A stretch of DNA of 32,217 nucleotides from Pseudomonas sp. GM78. GTDB lineage: Bacteria; Pseudomonadota; Gammaproteobacteria; Pseudomonadales; Pseudomonadaceae. The stretch is from positions 1-32,217 of the forward strand of contig NZ_AKJF01000027.1 in NCBI RefSeq assembly GCF_000282475.1, in the 5' to 3' direction. The notes under the pieces were generated by a model that was not told the DNA's origin, made no database searches, and saw only the letters and a list, made by a program, of their open reading frames with translations. Below are positions 15,254 to 23,500 of this stretch, piece by piece; positions within the stretch are counted from its first letter, which is position 1; each line of letters begins with the position of its first letter. Made by a program: the position numbers and the translations under genes.

Positions 15254-15695
15254 TTAAGCCGCTGATTGTTGCAAAGCAGGCAGTGCCAGACTCACCGCCC
15301 GCACCGAAGCCTCTGCCTTGGCGATTTGAGCGTCAACAATCAGCCTACCGGCCTGCAACTCGTGCCGCGGCCGCAGTAATCCGGCAATCGACAAGCTGAC
15401 GGTTATGAATCAAGTGTGTCGCTGCTAGCTCGCCCGGCGTGCCAATACTCAGTTGCTGTATCTGGCTATCGCGCACGGCACGAATATTCCCGGTGGCGCA
15501 CTCGATCAGTGGACCACTGTCAAAGATATCGATGTAGTCACGATGCTCAAAACCTTCCGCTTTGAGCATACCCAGTGCCGGTTCGTGTTTGGATGAACCC
15601 TTCCGAAGACCTTTCGTGCCCCCTCCGGCTACAAGCAGGTTGGCAAAGGAAGTTTTGGCCGGCATATCGTCAGATGTTGCAGGGTGGACAATCAT
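15254..15695 (-). pseudogene. Arginine/ornithine N-succinyltransferase remnant
   Basis: The first residues (MIVHPATSDDMPA) and the last third (AEGFEHRDYIDIFDSG, then GTPGELAATHLIHNRQL, then DCRITAA) match the two ends of arginine N-succinyltransferase (AstA/AruF type), which is normally about 340 residues. Most of the middle is missing: only about 20 poorly matching residues join the ends. Near 15350 one extra base breaks the frame; past it the frame continues AGRLIVDAQIAKAE and ends at TAA 15254. Its ATG overlaps the CtlX stop by 4 bases, so it was once translated with ctlX. The enzyme would have started the arginine succinyltransferase pathway; this copy cannot. Confidence 0.75.
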
Positions 15696-16630
15696 CGCGC
15701 GTGTTCTTGGGCGAACGAGTGCTTGGGCAGGAACACCTCTGCCAGCATGCAGCGCGCGCTGCCGCCACCAATGCGCTCGATGGTGTCAATGTTCACAGGC
15801 AATGGCGTGGTGTGGGTTTCGATCAAGCGACGCTGATCGGCGTCAAGCGATTGCCAGGCTGTGCGTGACATCACCAAAAGCGGTTCGCCCGCCGCGTTGT
15901 GCACTTCCAGCATGTTGCCAGCAAAGGACTCCAACTGCGCCCAGTTCAAGGCAACGACCTGTTTGCCGCTGGCCTCAAGGCGCGAGAGCAGCGCCGCGCG
16001 CTCACCCAAATGGGGCACGGACGCCAGGCAAGCCACCGCCACCCGGGTACCGACACTCATCATCACATTGGTGTGATAAATCGGCACGCCTCGGCGGTCC
16101 ACCGCGTTGAACGCACACAGTTGATAACCCAAATGGTTGACCAACTGATCCAGGGCCTGAGCATGGGTGCGTGTGGAATACCCGGCATAGCAAATCTGCT
16201 GCTGCCGATCGAGGACCATACTGCCGGTGCCCTCTAGGAAAACCTCATGCTCTTCGAGGCTGGACAGGTCCAGCACCTGCTCGACCCGGTATTCGTCCAG
16301 CAACCCGTCGAGTACACCTTTATCTCGCTCCAGACGCCGGTTGTGACCTTGCATTGGGTACAACACCAAGGTGCCGTCCGGGTGGCTGCTCCACCAGTTG
16401 TTGGGGAAGATCGAATCCGGGGTATGCGGCGCTTCGCGATCGTTGTGCACCAGAACCTTGACGCCGTGCCGTCGTAACGCGGCGACATAGCCATCGAACT
16501 CGGCAAGGGCCTTGAGTTGTACGTCTTCAGCAACTGTTGCCGGACGCTGGAAACGGTTGTTCGCCGCTGTGTCCTGATTGAAGGAGAAACGTGTCGGGCG
16601 AATCATCAATACGGTATTGGTGGTTTGCAT
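15692..16630 (-). CDS. ctlX: CtlX-type guanidino/ureido hydrolase (amidinotransferase fold)
   Basis: 312 residues of the arginine deiminase/amidinotransferase superfamily. Catalytic residues are placed as expected: acidic E133 (FLEGTGS), H186 (IYHTNVMM) and the nucleophile C294 near the C-terminus (GGGSARCMLAEVF). The closest family by appearance is CtlX, proposed to act in citrulline use; arginine- or dimethylarginine-type substrates are alternatives. Start 16630 (MQTTNTVLMIRPTRF) matches the family; an open frame runs on to 16969 across the Lrp terminator and is not coding. No ribosome-binding site is visible, and a dyad lies just upstream. It is followed by the succinyltransferase remnant. 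Confidence 0.8.
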   Translation of the reverse strand: MQTTNTVLMIRPTRFSFNQDTAANNRFQRPATVAEDVQLKALAEFDGYVAALRRHGVKVLVHNDREAPHTPDSIFPNNWWSSHPDGTLVLYPMQGHNRRLERDKGVLDGLLDEYRVEQVLDLSSLEEHEVFLEGTGSMVLDRQQQICYAGYSTRTHAQALDQLVNHLGYQLCAFNAVDRRGVPIYHTNVMMSVGTRVAVACLASVPHLGERAALLSRLEASGKQVVALNWAQLESFAGNMLEVHNAAGEPLLVMSRTAWQSLDADQRRLIETHTTPLPVNIDTIERIGGGSARCMLAEVFLPKHSFAQEHAR

Positions 16631-16641
16631 GGGCACAGACT

Positions 16642-16667
16642 CAATGAGGGGCGAGAGAGTCTCATTG
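16642..16667 (-). promoter_or_regulatory. Inverted repeat in the ctlX leader
   Basis: Seven-base arms CAATGAG and CTCATTG, 12 bases apart, lie 12 bases before the ctlX start and are flanked by AGAC and GTCT. In RNA it would fold next to the start codon; as DNA it could be a regulator site, for example for the neighbouring Lrp-type protein. Confidence 0.35.
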
Positions 16668-16768
16668 TCTGATTCGAGGCGGGAAAAACCCGGTTGATAA
16701 AGGCTTTTGCGGTGATGAAAACGGCTGAAGATTATTAGTTGTCCAGCCGATTCGGTGAGTCGAAAAAC

Positions 16769-16798
16769 AAAAAAAATCGCTGCTCTCGGCAGCGATTT
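16769..16798 (-). terminator. Rho-independent terminator after the Lrp gene
   Basis: A 10-bp stem (16774-16783 with 16789-16798) and 5-base loop lie right after the Lrp stop, followed on the minus strand by TTTTTTTTGTTTTT (the first Ts pair into the stem). It ends the ABC-transporter operon and separates it from ctlX. Confidence 0.93.
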
Positions 16799-16803
16799 TG
16801 AAC

Positions 16804-17283
16804 TTACTCCATGGAGGTCTTGACCATTGCCAGTTCCGGGTGGCTGACCAGTTTGTCGATGTGCAATTCCGGGTCGTCGAACCAGACTTCGGTCAACACC
16901 CGGTAATGCTCCATATCCCGGCATCGCATGCGCAGGCTGTAGTCGAAAGCGCCGCTGATCAGGCGACATTCCAGAACCTGTGGGCAGGCACGGACTTTGG
17001 CCTCGAAGGCCTTTTGCGCCGCGCGTCCGCTTTGGTTCGACAACGCTACCAGCACCAGCAACGACAAACCCGGCGTCAGTTTTTTCTCGTCAAGAATCGC
17101 ACCATAGCCGCGAATGACCCCAAGCTGTTCGAGTTTTCGAACCCGCTCCAGACAGGGTCTGGGAGTCAGGTGCACACGTTCGGACAGCTTTTGATAAGTG
17201 ATTCGCCCTTCGTGGCGCAACACTTCAATGATTGCCTGATCGATACGATCAAGCACGATCGACAGATCGCGGATATCCGCCAT
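16804..17283 (-). CDS. Lrp/AsnC family transcriptional regulator
   Basis: 159 residues: an N-terminal helix-turn-helix (residues about 10-60, with ITYQKLSERVHLTPRPCLERV) and a C-terminal RAM ligand-binding domain (from about 70, with the GAFDYSLRMRC segment). Lrp-family proteins bind amino acids and control their use. It starts 12 bases after the ABC ATPase stop (ATG 17283) with AAGG upstream, and a strong terminator follows, so it is the last gene of the transporter operon. Likely targets are its own operon, the divergent cyclodeaminase and perhaps ctlX. Effector unknown; arginine or ornithine is plausible by context. Confidence 0.9.
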   Translation of the reverse strand: MADIRDLSIVLDRIDQAIIEVLRHEGRITYQKLSERVHLTPRPCLERVRKLEQLGVIRGYGAILDEKKLTPGLSLLVLVALSNQSGRAAQKAFEAKVRACPQVLECRLISGAFDYSLRMRCRDMEHYRVLTEVWFDDPELHIDKLVSHPELAMVKTSME

Positions 17284-17295
17284 GTACGCCTTGCC

Positions 17296-18057
17296 TCACT
17301 TCAAACGACCCGATAGAAATTGTTGCAAACGTTCGCTGGTTGGCCGGTCGAGTATCGTAGCATCACCCTGCTCCTCGACTCGCCCTTGATGCAAGAACAA
17401 CACTTGGCTGGAGACTTGACGAGCGAAGCCCATTTCATGAGTCACCATCAACATCGTCCGGCCTTCTTCCGCCAGCGCCTGAATCACCTTCAGGACTTCA
17501 CCCACCAGTTCCGGGTCGAGTGCCGACGTCGGCTCATCGAACAACAGAATCTCCGGTTCCACCGCCAGGGCACGGGCAATCGCCACCCGTTGTTGCTGCC
17601 CGCCCGACAAAAATGCCGGATATTGATTGGCCACCCGCTGCGGCAATCCAACCTTGTCCAGATACGCCCGTGCGCTCTCTTCCGCGGCCTTGCGGCTCAT
17701 GCCCAGGACTCGACACGGCGCCAGCACGATGTTCTCCAGTACAGTCAGGTGGCTCCAGAGGTTGAAATGCTGGAACACCATCGCCAGTCGTGTGCGCAAG
17801 CGCTGCAACTGCTTGGGGTTGGCCACGCGCATGCCACCGACGCCTTGGCGGGTGAGGACTCGCTCTCCATCCAAAGCGATAGCGCCTTCGTCTGCGCGTT
17901 CCAGAAAGTTGATGCAGCGCAGCATGGTGCTTTTACCCGAACCGCTGGCGCCGATCATGCTCACCACATCCCCTGCCTGTGCGTTCAACGAGACGCCCTT
18001 GAGCACTTCATTGTCACCAAAACGTTTATACAGATTTTCAACTGTGAGTTTGTACAT
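17296..18057 (-). CDS. Polar amino acid ABC transporter, ATP-binding protein
   Basis: 253-residue ATPase of the HisP/AotP/GlnQ family. Walker A is GASGSGKST (36-44), the signature LSGGQQQRVAIA, and Walker B ILLFDEPTSALD, followed by a switch histidine (MVTHEM). It drives import together with the two permeases and the periplasmic binding protein encoded upstream. AGGAG lies 8 bases before the ATG. The 56-base gap to the upstream permease holds nothing notable. Basic amino acids (arginine, ornithine, lysine, histidine) are the likely cargo. Confidence 0.95.
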   Translation of the reverse strand: MYKLTVENLYKRFGDNEVLKGVSLNAQAGDVVSMIGASGSGKSTMLRCINFLERADEGAIALDGERVLTRQGVGGMRVANPKQLQRLRTRLAMVFQHFNLWSHLTVLENIVLAPCRVLGMSRKAAEESARAYLDKVGLPQRVANQYPAFLSGGQQQRVAIARALAVEPEILLFDEPTSALDPELVGEVLKVIQALAEEGRTMLMVTHEMGFARQVSSQVLFLHQGRVEEQGDATILDRPTSERLQQFLSGRLK

Positions 18058-18113
18058 GCGTGTACTCCTGAAGCGGCTGCCTCATGGGCGCCGCTCTGGA
18101 TAAAAAATGGAAG

Positions 18114-18824
18114 TCAGTGAGCCGGGCCCAGGAAGCTCAGCCAGCGTTTCTCTGCCAGCCGGAACGCCCCGACCAGCCCGAACGACAGCGTGAGGTACAA
18201 CAGGCCGGCAATGCCGAATGCCTGAAACGTCATGAAGGTCGCGGCGTTGGCATCCCGGGCGATTTTCAATATGTCCGGGATCGTCGCGGTGAACGCCACC
18301 GACGTCGCATGCAACATCAGGATCACTTCGTTGCTGTAGTACGGCAGCGCGCGGCGCAGCGCCGAGGGCAGGATCAGTTGCAGATACAGGCGCCAGCCAC
18401 TCAGGCCATAAGCATGAGCCGCTTCGATTTCGCCATAGGGGATGCTGCGGATCGCTCCGGCAAAAATTTCAACGGTGTACGCGCAGGTATTGAGGGTGAA
18501 CGCCAACAGCGTGCAATTCATCGCATCGCGAAAAAACGCTTCCAGCAGCGGCTGCGAACGCACCACTGCAACACCGTAGATCCCGCTGTAGCAAATCAGC
18601 AACTGGATATATAACGGCGTGCCGCGAAACACATAGGTGAACACCTGAACCGGCCAACGCAGAAGCCCCCAGCGGGACACGCGCAGGACCGCCAGAGGCA
18701 ACGACAGGACAAACCCCATCGCGATACTTGCTACCAGTAACCACAGGGTCATCGCCAGCCCGGTGACGGTTTCACCGTCACTGAACAGGAAGGGTTTCCA
18801 GTACTCGGCAATTAACTCGATCAT
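18114..18824 (-). CDS. Polar amino acid ABC transporter, permease (HisM type)
   Basis: 236-residue inner-membrane protein with about five hydrophobic segments and the ATPase-contact EAA loop (EIEAAHAYGLSGWRLYLQLI). It belongs to the HisM/AotM family and pairs with the permease encoded just upstream, whose stop it overlaps by 4 bases (ATGA), a sign of translational coupling. The FRGTPLYIQLL segment is typical of the family. Confidence 0.93.
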   Translation of the reverse strand: MIELIAEYWKPFLFSDGETVTGLAMTLWLLVASIAMGFVLSLPLAVLRVSRWGLLRWPVQVFTYVFRGTPLYIQLLICYSGIYGVAVVRSQPLLEAFFRDAMNCTLLAFTLNTCAYTVEIFAGAIRSIPYGEIEAAHAYGLSGWRLYLQLILPSALRRALPYYSNEVILMLHATSVAFTATIPDILKIARDANAATFMTFQAFGIAGLLYLTLSFGLVGAFRLAEKRWLSFLGPAH

Positions 18825-19546
18825 CGCGCCATCCCCCGTACGCCCTGGTTATAGCGGCGCTCCAGCACGCGCAGCACATAGTTCGACGCGCTGGTAATCA
18901 GCAGGTAAAGCGCCGCGGCCAGCAACAGGAAATCAAGCATGTTGAAGGTGCTCTTACCGGCCTCTTGCGCGACTTTTACCAGGTCTGATAACCCGATGAT
19001 CGATACCAGCGCTGTAGCCTTGAGTAGCACCAGCCAATTGTTGCCCAGGCTCGGCAAGGCGAAACGCATCATTTGCGGGAACACCACGAAACGGAAGCGC
19101 TGCCAACGGTTCAGGCCAAAGCACGCCGCAGCTTCCTGTTGCCCGCGTGGCACGCTCAGAATTGCCCCGCGAAACGTCTCCGTGAAATACGCGCCATAGA
19201 TAAAACCAAGCGTGATGATGCCAGCCACAAACGGGTCGATCTCCATGTAAGGCCACCCCATAGCCTCGGTCAGGGCGCTTAGCCAGCCTTGCAGGCTGTA
19301 GAAAATCAGCAGCATCAACACCAAATCAGGCACGCCACGGATCAGCGTCGTGTAAAAGGTCGCCGGTACATTCAACAGCTTCAGCGGCGACAGTTTGGCC
19401 GCCGCGCCGAGCAGGCCCAGCGCCATGCTCACCAGTAGAGCGAGAGCTGACAGTTTGAGGGTGACCCAAGTGCCGTGCAGTAACAAAGGGCCATAGCCTT
19501 GCAGGGCCGAAAGGTCGACCCCCAGAACATTCAGGAAGGAATTCAC
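18821..19546 (-). CDS. Polar amino acid ABC transporter, permease (HisQ type)
   Basis: 241-residue permease of the HisQ/AotQ family with the EAA loop (QQEAAACFGLNRWQRF) and the IRGVPDLVLMLL segment. I prefer the GTG start at 19546, which has GGTGA about 5 bases upstream; another GTG at 19555 adds three residues. A hairpin lies between this gene and the binding-protein gene upstream. It forms the membrane channel with the overlapping HisM-type protein. Confidence 0.92.
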   Translation of the reverse strand: MNSFLNVLGVDLSALQGYGPLLLHGTWVTLKLSALALLVSMALGLLGAAAKLSPLKLLNVPATFYTTLIRGVPDLVLMLLIFYSLQGWLSALTEAMGWPYMEIDPFVAGIITLGFIYGAYFTETFRGAILSVPRGQQEAAACFGLNRWQRFRFVVFPQMMRFALPSLGNNWLVLLKATALVSIIGLSDLVKVAQEAGKSTFNMLDFLLLAAALYLLITSASNYVLRVLERRYNQGVRGMAR

Positions 19547-19567
19547 GCCAGTCACCAGTCTTGATGC

Positions 19568-19598
19568 GCCCCGGTCGCTGTGTCACTGCGATCGGGGC
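19568..19598 (-). other. Intercistronic hairpin between binding protein and permease genes
   Basis: Arms of 11 bases (19568-19578 and 19588-19598) pair with one mismatch around a 9-base loop. There is no T-tract, so it is not an obvious terminator. Such hairpins after binding-protein genes can stabilise that part of the mRNA and give more binding protein than permease. Confidence 0.55.
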
Positions 19599-19605
19599 AC
19601 GAGGA

Positions 19606-20385
19606 TCAGTTGTTGTAGAGGTCCAGATCACCGAAGTGCTTCTGCTGGATCTGCGCGTAGATGCCCTTGTCGTGCAGGGCCTTGATGGCGGCATTGAGCA
19701 TGCCTTTGAGCTCTTCGTTGTCCTTGCGCACACCGATGGCGATTTCTGATGGCACCAACGGGTCACTGATACCTTCACTGTTTTGGAAGTTCTTCCCTTG
19801 GGGCGAGGTCAGGAAACTCATCTGCGCTTGCAACTTGTCCTGGATCGACGCATCGAGACGACCATAAACCAGGTCGGCATAGACCTGATCCTGATTCTGA
19901 TAGGCCCGCAGTTTCACCCCGCCCGGCCCCAGTTTGGCCTTGGCGTAGGTTTCCTGAATCGTGCCCTGCATGTAACCGATGGTTTTGCCGCGCAGCGACT
20001 CGGCGGTAGGCAGCAGTCCGGAGTCTTTGCGGGTGACAATGGCGGTCGGTCCTGCATACAGGCGATCGGTAAAATCGATCTGTTTTTTGCGCGCGTCGGT
20101 AACGGTCATCGAAGATTCGATGGCATCGAACTTACCGGCCTTGAGCCCCGGAATCAGTCCATCGAAATCATTGCTGACCCACACGCAGGTCAGCTTCAGC
20201 TCGGCACATATTGCATTGCCCAGATCCACGCCGAAGCCCTGAACCCCGCCATCGGCCGTGGTGGATTCAAAGGGTGGGTAACTGGGGTTGACGCCAAATC
20301 GCAGCTCCTTCCATTCCTTGGCACTGACGCCCGTGGTGCAGCAAAGCAACGCGAGTGCCGGCAAAGTCAGCCATTTGATGTTCAT
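19606..20385 (-). CDS. Periplasmic amino acid-binding protein of the ABC transporter
   Basis: 259 residues with a Sec signal peptide (WLTLPALALLCCTTGVSA, probable cleavage after VSA). The mature part is a family 3 solute-binding protein: an N-terminal LRFGVNPSYPPFES, the ligand-binding SSMTVTDARKKQIDFT, and a C-terminal lobe with IGYMQGT and YADLVYGRLDASIQD. This resembles the lysine/arginine/ornithine/histidine group. Start 20385 is chosen because it gives a proper signal peptide; the frame runs open to 20541. It is the first gene of the ABC operon, facing the ornithine cyclodeaminase gene. Ornithine or arginine is the likely ligand. Confidence 0.9.
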   Translation of the reverse strand: MNIKWLTLPALALLCCTTGVSAKEWKELRFGVNPSYPPFESTTADGGVQGFGVDLGNAICAELKLTCVWVSNDFDGLIPGLKAGKFDAIESSMTVTDARKKQIDFTDRLYAGPTAIVTRKDSGLLPTAESLRGKTIGYMQGTIQETYAKAKLGPGGVKLRAYQNQDQVYADLVYGRLDASIQDKLQAQMSFLTSPQGKNFQNSEGISDPLVPSEIAIGVRKDNEELKGMLNAAIKALHDKGIYAQIQQKHFGDLDLYNN

Positions 20386-20469
20386 CTTCTTGAGTCCCGG
20401 ATTATTTGGATTTATCGCGATCCAGCGCTTGCGTCGGACCACACTTTTTTGATAGGGGCAGAGAGTCGA

Positions 20470-20485
20470 TGCGGTGTTTACCGCA
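20470..20485. promoter_or_regulatory. 16-bp palindrome upstream of the ABC operon
   Basis: TGCGGTGTTTACCGCA has perfect 6-base arms and a 4-base centre. It lies 85 bases before the binding-protein start, a usual operator distance. The regulator is unknown; the Lrp-type protein of the same operon is a candidate, though its usual sites differ. Confidence 0.4.
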
Positions 20486-20656
20486 GCCGTTTTTGTTGTT
20501 GTTTTCAACTGGAAGCAGCCAGTCGTCGGAGTTGCATCCATCTCAAGCGGCGAACAACAAGTGCTTGAAACGGACCGTCAGAATGCCAATTGCCGGGAGA
20601 GTGCTGGTGTCGTAAGCCCATGTTCAAACAGCGTGCCTGTGCTGAACAAAGGACTT

Positions 20657-20684
20657 TCACAGCCGATTCTGTCGTCGGCTGTGA
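20657..20684. promoter_or_regulatory. 28-bp perfect inverted repeat in the divergent region
   Basis: TCACAGCCGA and TCGGCTGTGA form perfect 10-base arms around an 8-base loop, about 280 bases from each neighbouring start. No T-tract follows on either strand, so a terminator is unlikely; it may be an operator or an RNA hairpin. Confidence 0.45.
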
Positions 20685-20962
20685 GTCACCGCTTCTTCAC
20701 TCAGTGGAAGCTTCACAGGAAAGGTGGTTACCGTTAAGGCGTTTTTCATCTGCATAACGATGAGTAGTAAATCGCACCCGGCCGATTCCGCTGCGCGCGC
20801 TCTGTTTTCGACTGCTCTGGCTGTACCCAGGGTCAGCATTAGCCGAAATCTTCTCTCCATTAACTCGACAATAAGTCCGTTGCAAATAAATGGACCACCC
20901 CATCTCGAACGGAAAAAGGTAGTCCAGACCGGCACACTAAAAGACACGCAAAGGAACCCAAT

Positions 20963-22006
20963 ATGACCCGTTACATTGACGTGAATGATCTGAGCCACCT
21001 CGTACAGGAAAAAGGCTTGCCTCGCTGCCTGACCGAAATGGCCGAATACATCCGTCAGGACTACATACGCTGGCCAGATTTCGAAAAGTGTGCGCGCCTG
21101 GCGAACCACTCACCCGAGGGCGTCATCGAGTTGATGCCGGTGTCTGATGCAGCGCTCTACGCTTTCAAGTACGTGAATGGACATCCAAAGAACACGCAAA
21201 ACGGCATGCTGACAGTGATGGCGTTTGGTGCGCTAGGAGACGTCGATACCGGCAAGCCTGTGTTACTGAGTGAAATGACGCTGACGACTGCCATTCGCAC
21301 TGCCGCCACGTCTGCGCTGGCGGCCCGCTACCTCGCCCGACCGGACAGTCGCCGAATGGCGCTTATCGGCAACGGCTCGCAGAGCGAATTCCAGGCCCTG
21401 GCCTTCAACACATTGCTAGGCATTACTGAAATCCGTCTCTACGACATCGACCCTCGCGCTACGGCAAAGCTGGTCGCCAACCTGCGGGCCTACCCCGATA
21501 TTCAGGTGACCATTGCCAGCACCGTCGCGGAAGCGGTACGCGGTGCCGATATCGTGACCACGGTCACGGCCGACAAGGCCTACGCAACCATTCTGACGCC
21601 TGAAATGATCGAACCCGGCATGCACCTCAACGCGGTGGGCGGTGACTGTCCCGGCAAGACCGAACTGCACCGTGACATCGTGGAACGTGCGCGGGTCATG
21701 GTTGAGTACGAACCGCAAAGCCGTATTGAAGGGGAAATACAGCAGATGCCCGTCGATTCACCGGTTATCGAGTTCTGGAAAGTCGTCACTGGTCAGACTC
21801 AAGGTCGCCAGCATGCCGAGGAAGTCACTTTGTTCGATTCGGTAGGCTTCGCCTTGGAGGACTACTCCGCCTTGCGCTATGTGCTGGATGTTGCAAGAGC
21901 ACTGAACATTGGCAGTGATATCCAACTGGTGCCAGAGCTGCAAGATCCCAAGAACCTGTTCGCTCTGCTGCAGCCTTCAGCAACCGATGTAAGGCTTCGG
22001 GCCTGA
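20963..22006 (+). CDS. ocd: Ornithine cyclodeaminase
   Basis: 347 residues. It converts L-ornithine to L-proline and ammonia using bound NAD+. The key residues sit at the P. putida enzyme positions: K69 (YAFKYVNG), R112 (TTAIRTAA) and D228 (VGGDCPGKTE). The nucleotide-binding IGNGSQSEFQ segment is also present. AAGGAA lies 6 bases before the ATG. It faces the amino-acid ABC operon and is followed on the same strand by an amino-acid racemase, so imported arginine or ornithine could be fed to proline. The match is strong enough to prefer Ocd over alanine dehydrogenase-like or mu-crystallin relatives. Confidence 0.95.
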   Translation: MTRYIDVNDLSHLVQEKGLPRCLTEMAEYIRQDYIRWPDFEKCARLANHSPEGVIELMPVSDAALYAFKYVNGHPKNTQNGMLTVMAFGALGDVDTGKPVLLSEMTLTTAIRTAATSALAARYLARPDSRRMALIGNGSQSEFQALAFNTLLGITEIRLYDIDPRATAKLVANLRAYPDIQVTIASTVAEAVRGADIVTTVTADKAYATILTPEMIEPGMHLNAVGGDCPGKTELHRDIVERARVMVEYEPQSRIEGEIQQMPVDSPVIEFWKVVTGQTQGRQHAEEVTLFDSVGFALEDYSALRYVLDVARALNIGSDIQLVPELQDPKNLFALLQPSATDVRLRA

Positions 22007-22254
22007 CTCAACTCGACTCTTCAACGTGCTCATCTGGCGACCCTGCGGCTGCCAGGTGGCCCGCTGAACAAACCCTCGGTCGTTTCAGTCTGTTTTACAG
22101 CGCCATCCGCTGCGCGAGACACCTGGTTCCACATAAACAAACTTAGCCTTTGCATAAGAATTCCATGGCTGTTCGCCGCATGCCCGATGGATCTGGCTGA
22201 TGCCAAATCCACGGCCGCATGAAGCCTTTCCTCATCCACTATGGAAGACTCGAT

Positions 22255-23493
22255 ATGCCACGTTTCATGCTCAGCACGCTGACGCTCGCCCTGGCCTTGA
22301 CGGCAATGATGCCGGTGGCCAACGCTGCTCCTTTACTCGATCCCGCACCTGAACATACTCGTGCCGACAGTCAATCGGGCCAGGCCAATACCTGGCTGGA
22401 GATTGATCAGGCTGCTTTCGAAGGAAACATCACCAAACTTCAGCAACGCCTGGCGGGCAAAAGCCAGATGTGTGCCGTTATGAAAGCCGACGCTTATGGA
22501 AATGGCATTGCTTTACTGATTCCTTCCGCGATCAGGATGGGGATCACCTGTATCGGCGTGGCAAGCAACGAGGAAGCACGTGTTGCTCGGGAAAAAGGCT
22601 TCAAGGGACGCCTGATGCGTTTACGTAGCGCTACCTTTGAAGAGGTCGAGAATGCGCTGGGCTACAACATCGAAGAATTGGTCGGCAACCTGGAGGTTGC
22701 ACTTCAGCTCAATGAACTGGCCACCCGCAAGGGCCTGAAGCTGCCGGTTCACTTGGCGTTGAACTCGGCAGGCATGAGCCGAAACGGTCTGGAAATGAGC
22801 ACGTCTGCGGGGCAACAACAGGCGGTGGATCTGACTCGGCTGGACCATCTGAATATCGTCGGAATCATGACCCACTTCCCGGTCGAAGAGCGCGAGGATG
22901 TCCTCCAGGGGCTGGCCAAATTCAAGGAGCAGTCCGGCTGGTTGATCGAGCATGCCAAACTGGACCGCAGTCGGATCACCCTGCACTGTGCCAACACCTT
23001 CACCACCCTTGAGGTACCGGAGGGTTGGCTAGACATGGTTCGCCCAGGTGCCGCGCTCTACGGCTACCCAGTGGGTGGACATAACGAATTTCAACGGGTG
23101 ATGCAGTTCAAATCGCAGGTCGCGGCGGTCAATGCCTACCCGGCGGGCAGTACGATCAGCTACGACCGCACCTTTACCCTGAGCAAAGACTCGTTGGTCG
23201 CCAATATCCCGGCCGGCTATTCCGACGGCTATCGAAGAGCGTTCTCCAACAAAGCCTCAGTGCTGATCCACGGCCAACGCGCGCCGGTGATCGGCAAGGT
23301 CACCATGAACACCCTGATGGTTGATGTCAGTGGTATCAAGGGCGTGCGGGCGGGAGATGAGGTTGTACTGTACGGCAAACAAGGTGATGAAGAGATTACC
23401 CAGACGGAGCTTGAGACCATCAACGGCGCATTGTTGGCTGACTTGTATACGATCTGGGGCAATTCCAATCCGAAAGTCTTGAAGTCCAGGTAA
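22255..23493 (+). CDS. alr: Periplasmic broad-specificity amino-acid racemase
   Basis: 412 residues of the PLP-dependent alanine racemase fold with an N-terminal Sec signal peptide (LSTLTLALALTAMMPVANA, cleavage ANA/AP), as in the broad-specificity racemases of Pseudomonas putida and Vibrio (BsrV). PLP lysine K77 (VMKADAYGNG) and catalytic Y303 (ISYDRTF) are present. C73 and C99 flank the PLP lysine and could form the disulfide known in exported racemases. The preferred substrates of that group are lysine and arginine, often also ornithine. Start 22255 gives the signal peptide and has GGAAG upstream; an earlier ATG at 22219 does not. It lies 248 bases after ocd with a terminator behind it, suggesting racemisation of basic amino acids in the periplasm before uptake. 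Confidence 0.9.
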   Translation: MPRFMLSTLTLALALTAMMPVANAAPLLDPAPEHTRADSQSGQANTWLEIDQAAFEGNITKLQQRLAGKSQMCAVMKADAYGNGIALLIPSAIRMGITCIGVASNEEARVAREKGFKGRLMRLRSATFEEVENALGYNIEELVGNLEVALQLNELATRKGLKLPVHLALNSAGMSRNGLEMSTSAGQQQAVDLTRLDHLNIVGIMTHFPVEEREDVLQGLAKFKEQSGWLIEHAKLDRSRITLHCANTFTTLEVPEGWLDMVRPGAALYGYPVGGHNEFQRVMQFKSQVAAVNAYPAGSTISYDRTFTLSKDSLVANIPAGYSDGYRRAFSNKASVLIHGQRAPVIGKVTMNTLMVDVSGIKGVRAGDEVVLYGKQGDEEITQTELETINGALLADLYTIWGNSNPKVLKSR

Positions 23494-23500
23494 GGTAGAT

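Larger units (their letters stand above)
20386..20962. other. 577-base divergent regulatory region (ABC operon / ocd)
   Basis: No gene found. It holds the divergent promoters of the binding-protein gene and ocd. Two inverted repeats stand out, listed separately. I could not pick a convincing sigma-70 promoter by eye. Confidence 0.6.

Noticed and set aside
16631-16969. Upstream extension of the ctlX frame
   Set aside because: It runs through the Lrp terminator and into the Lrp gene; the family start is at 16630.
20657-21109. Minus-strand frame of 150 codons across the ocd start
   Set aside because: It overlaps the ocd ribosome-binding site and N-terminus and has no family features.
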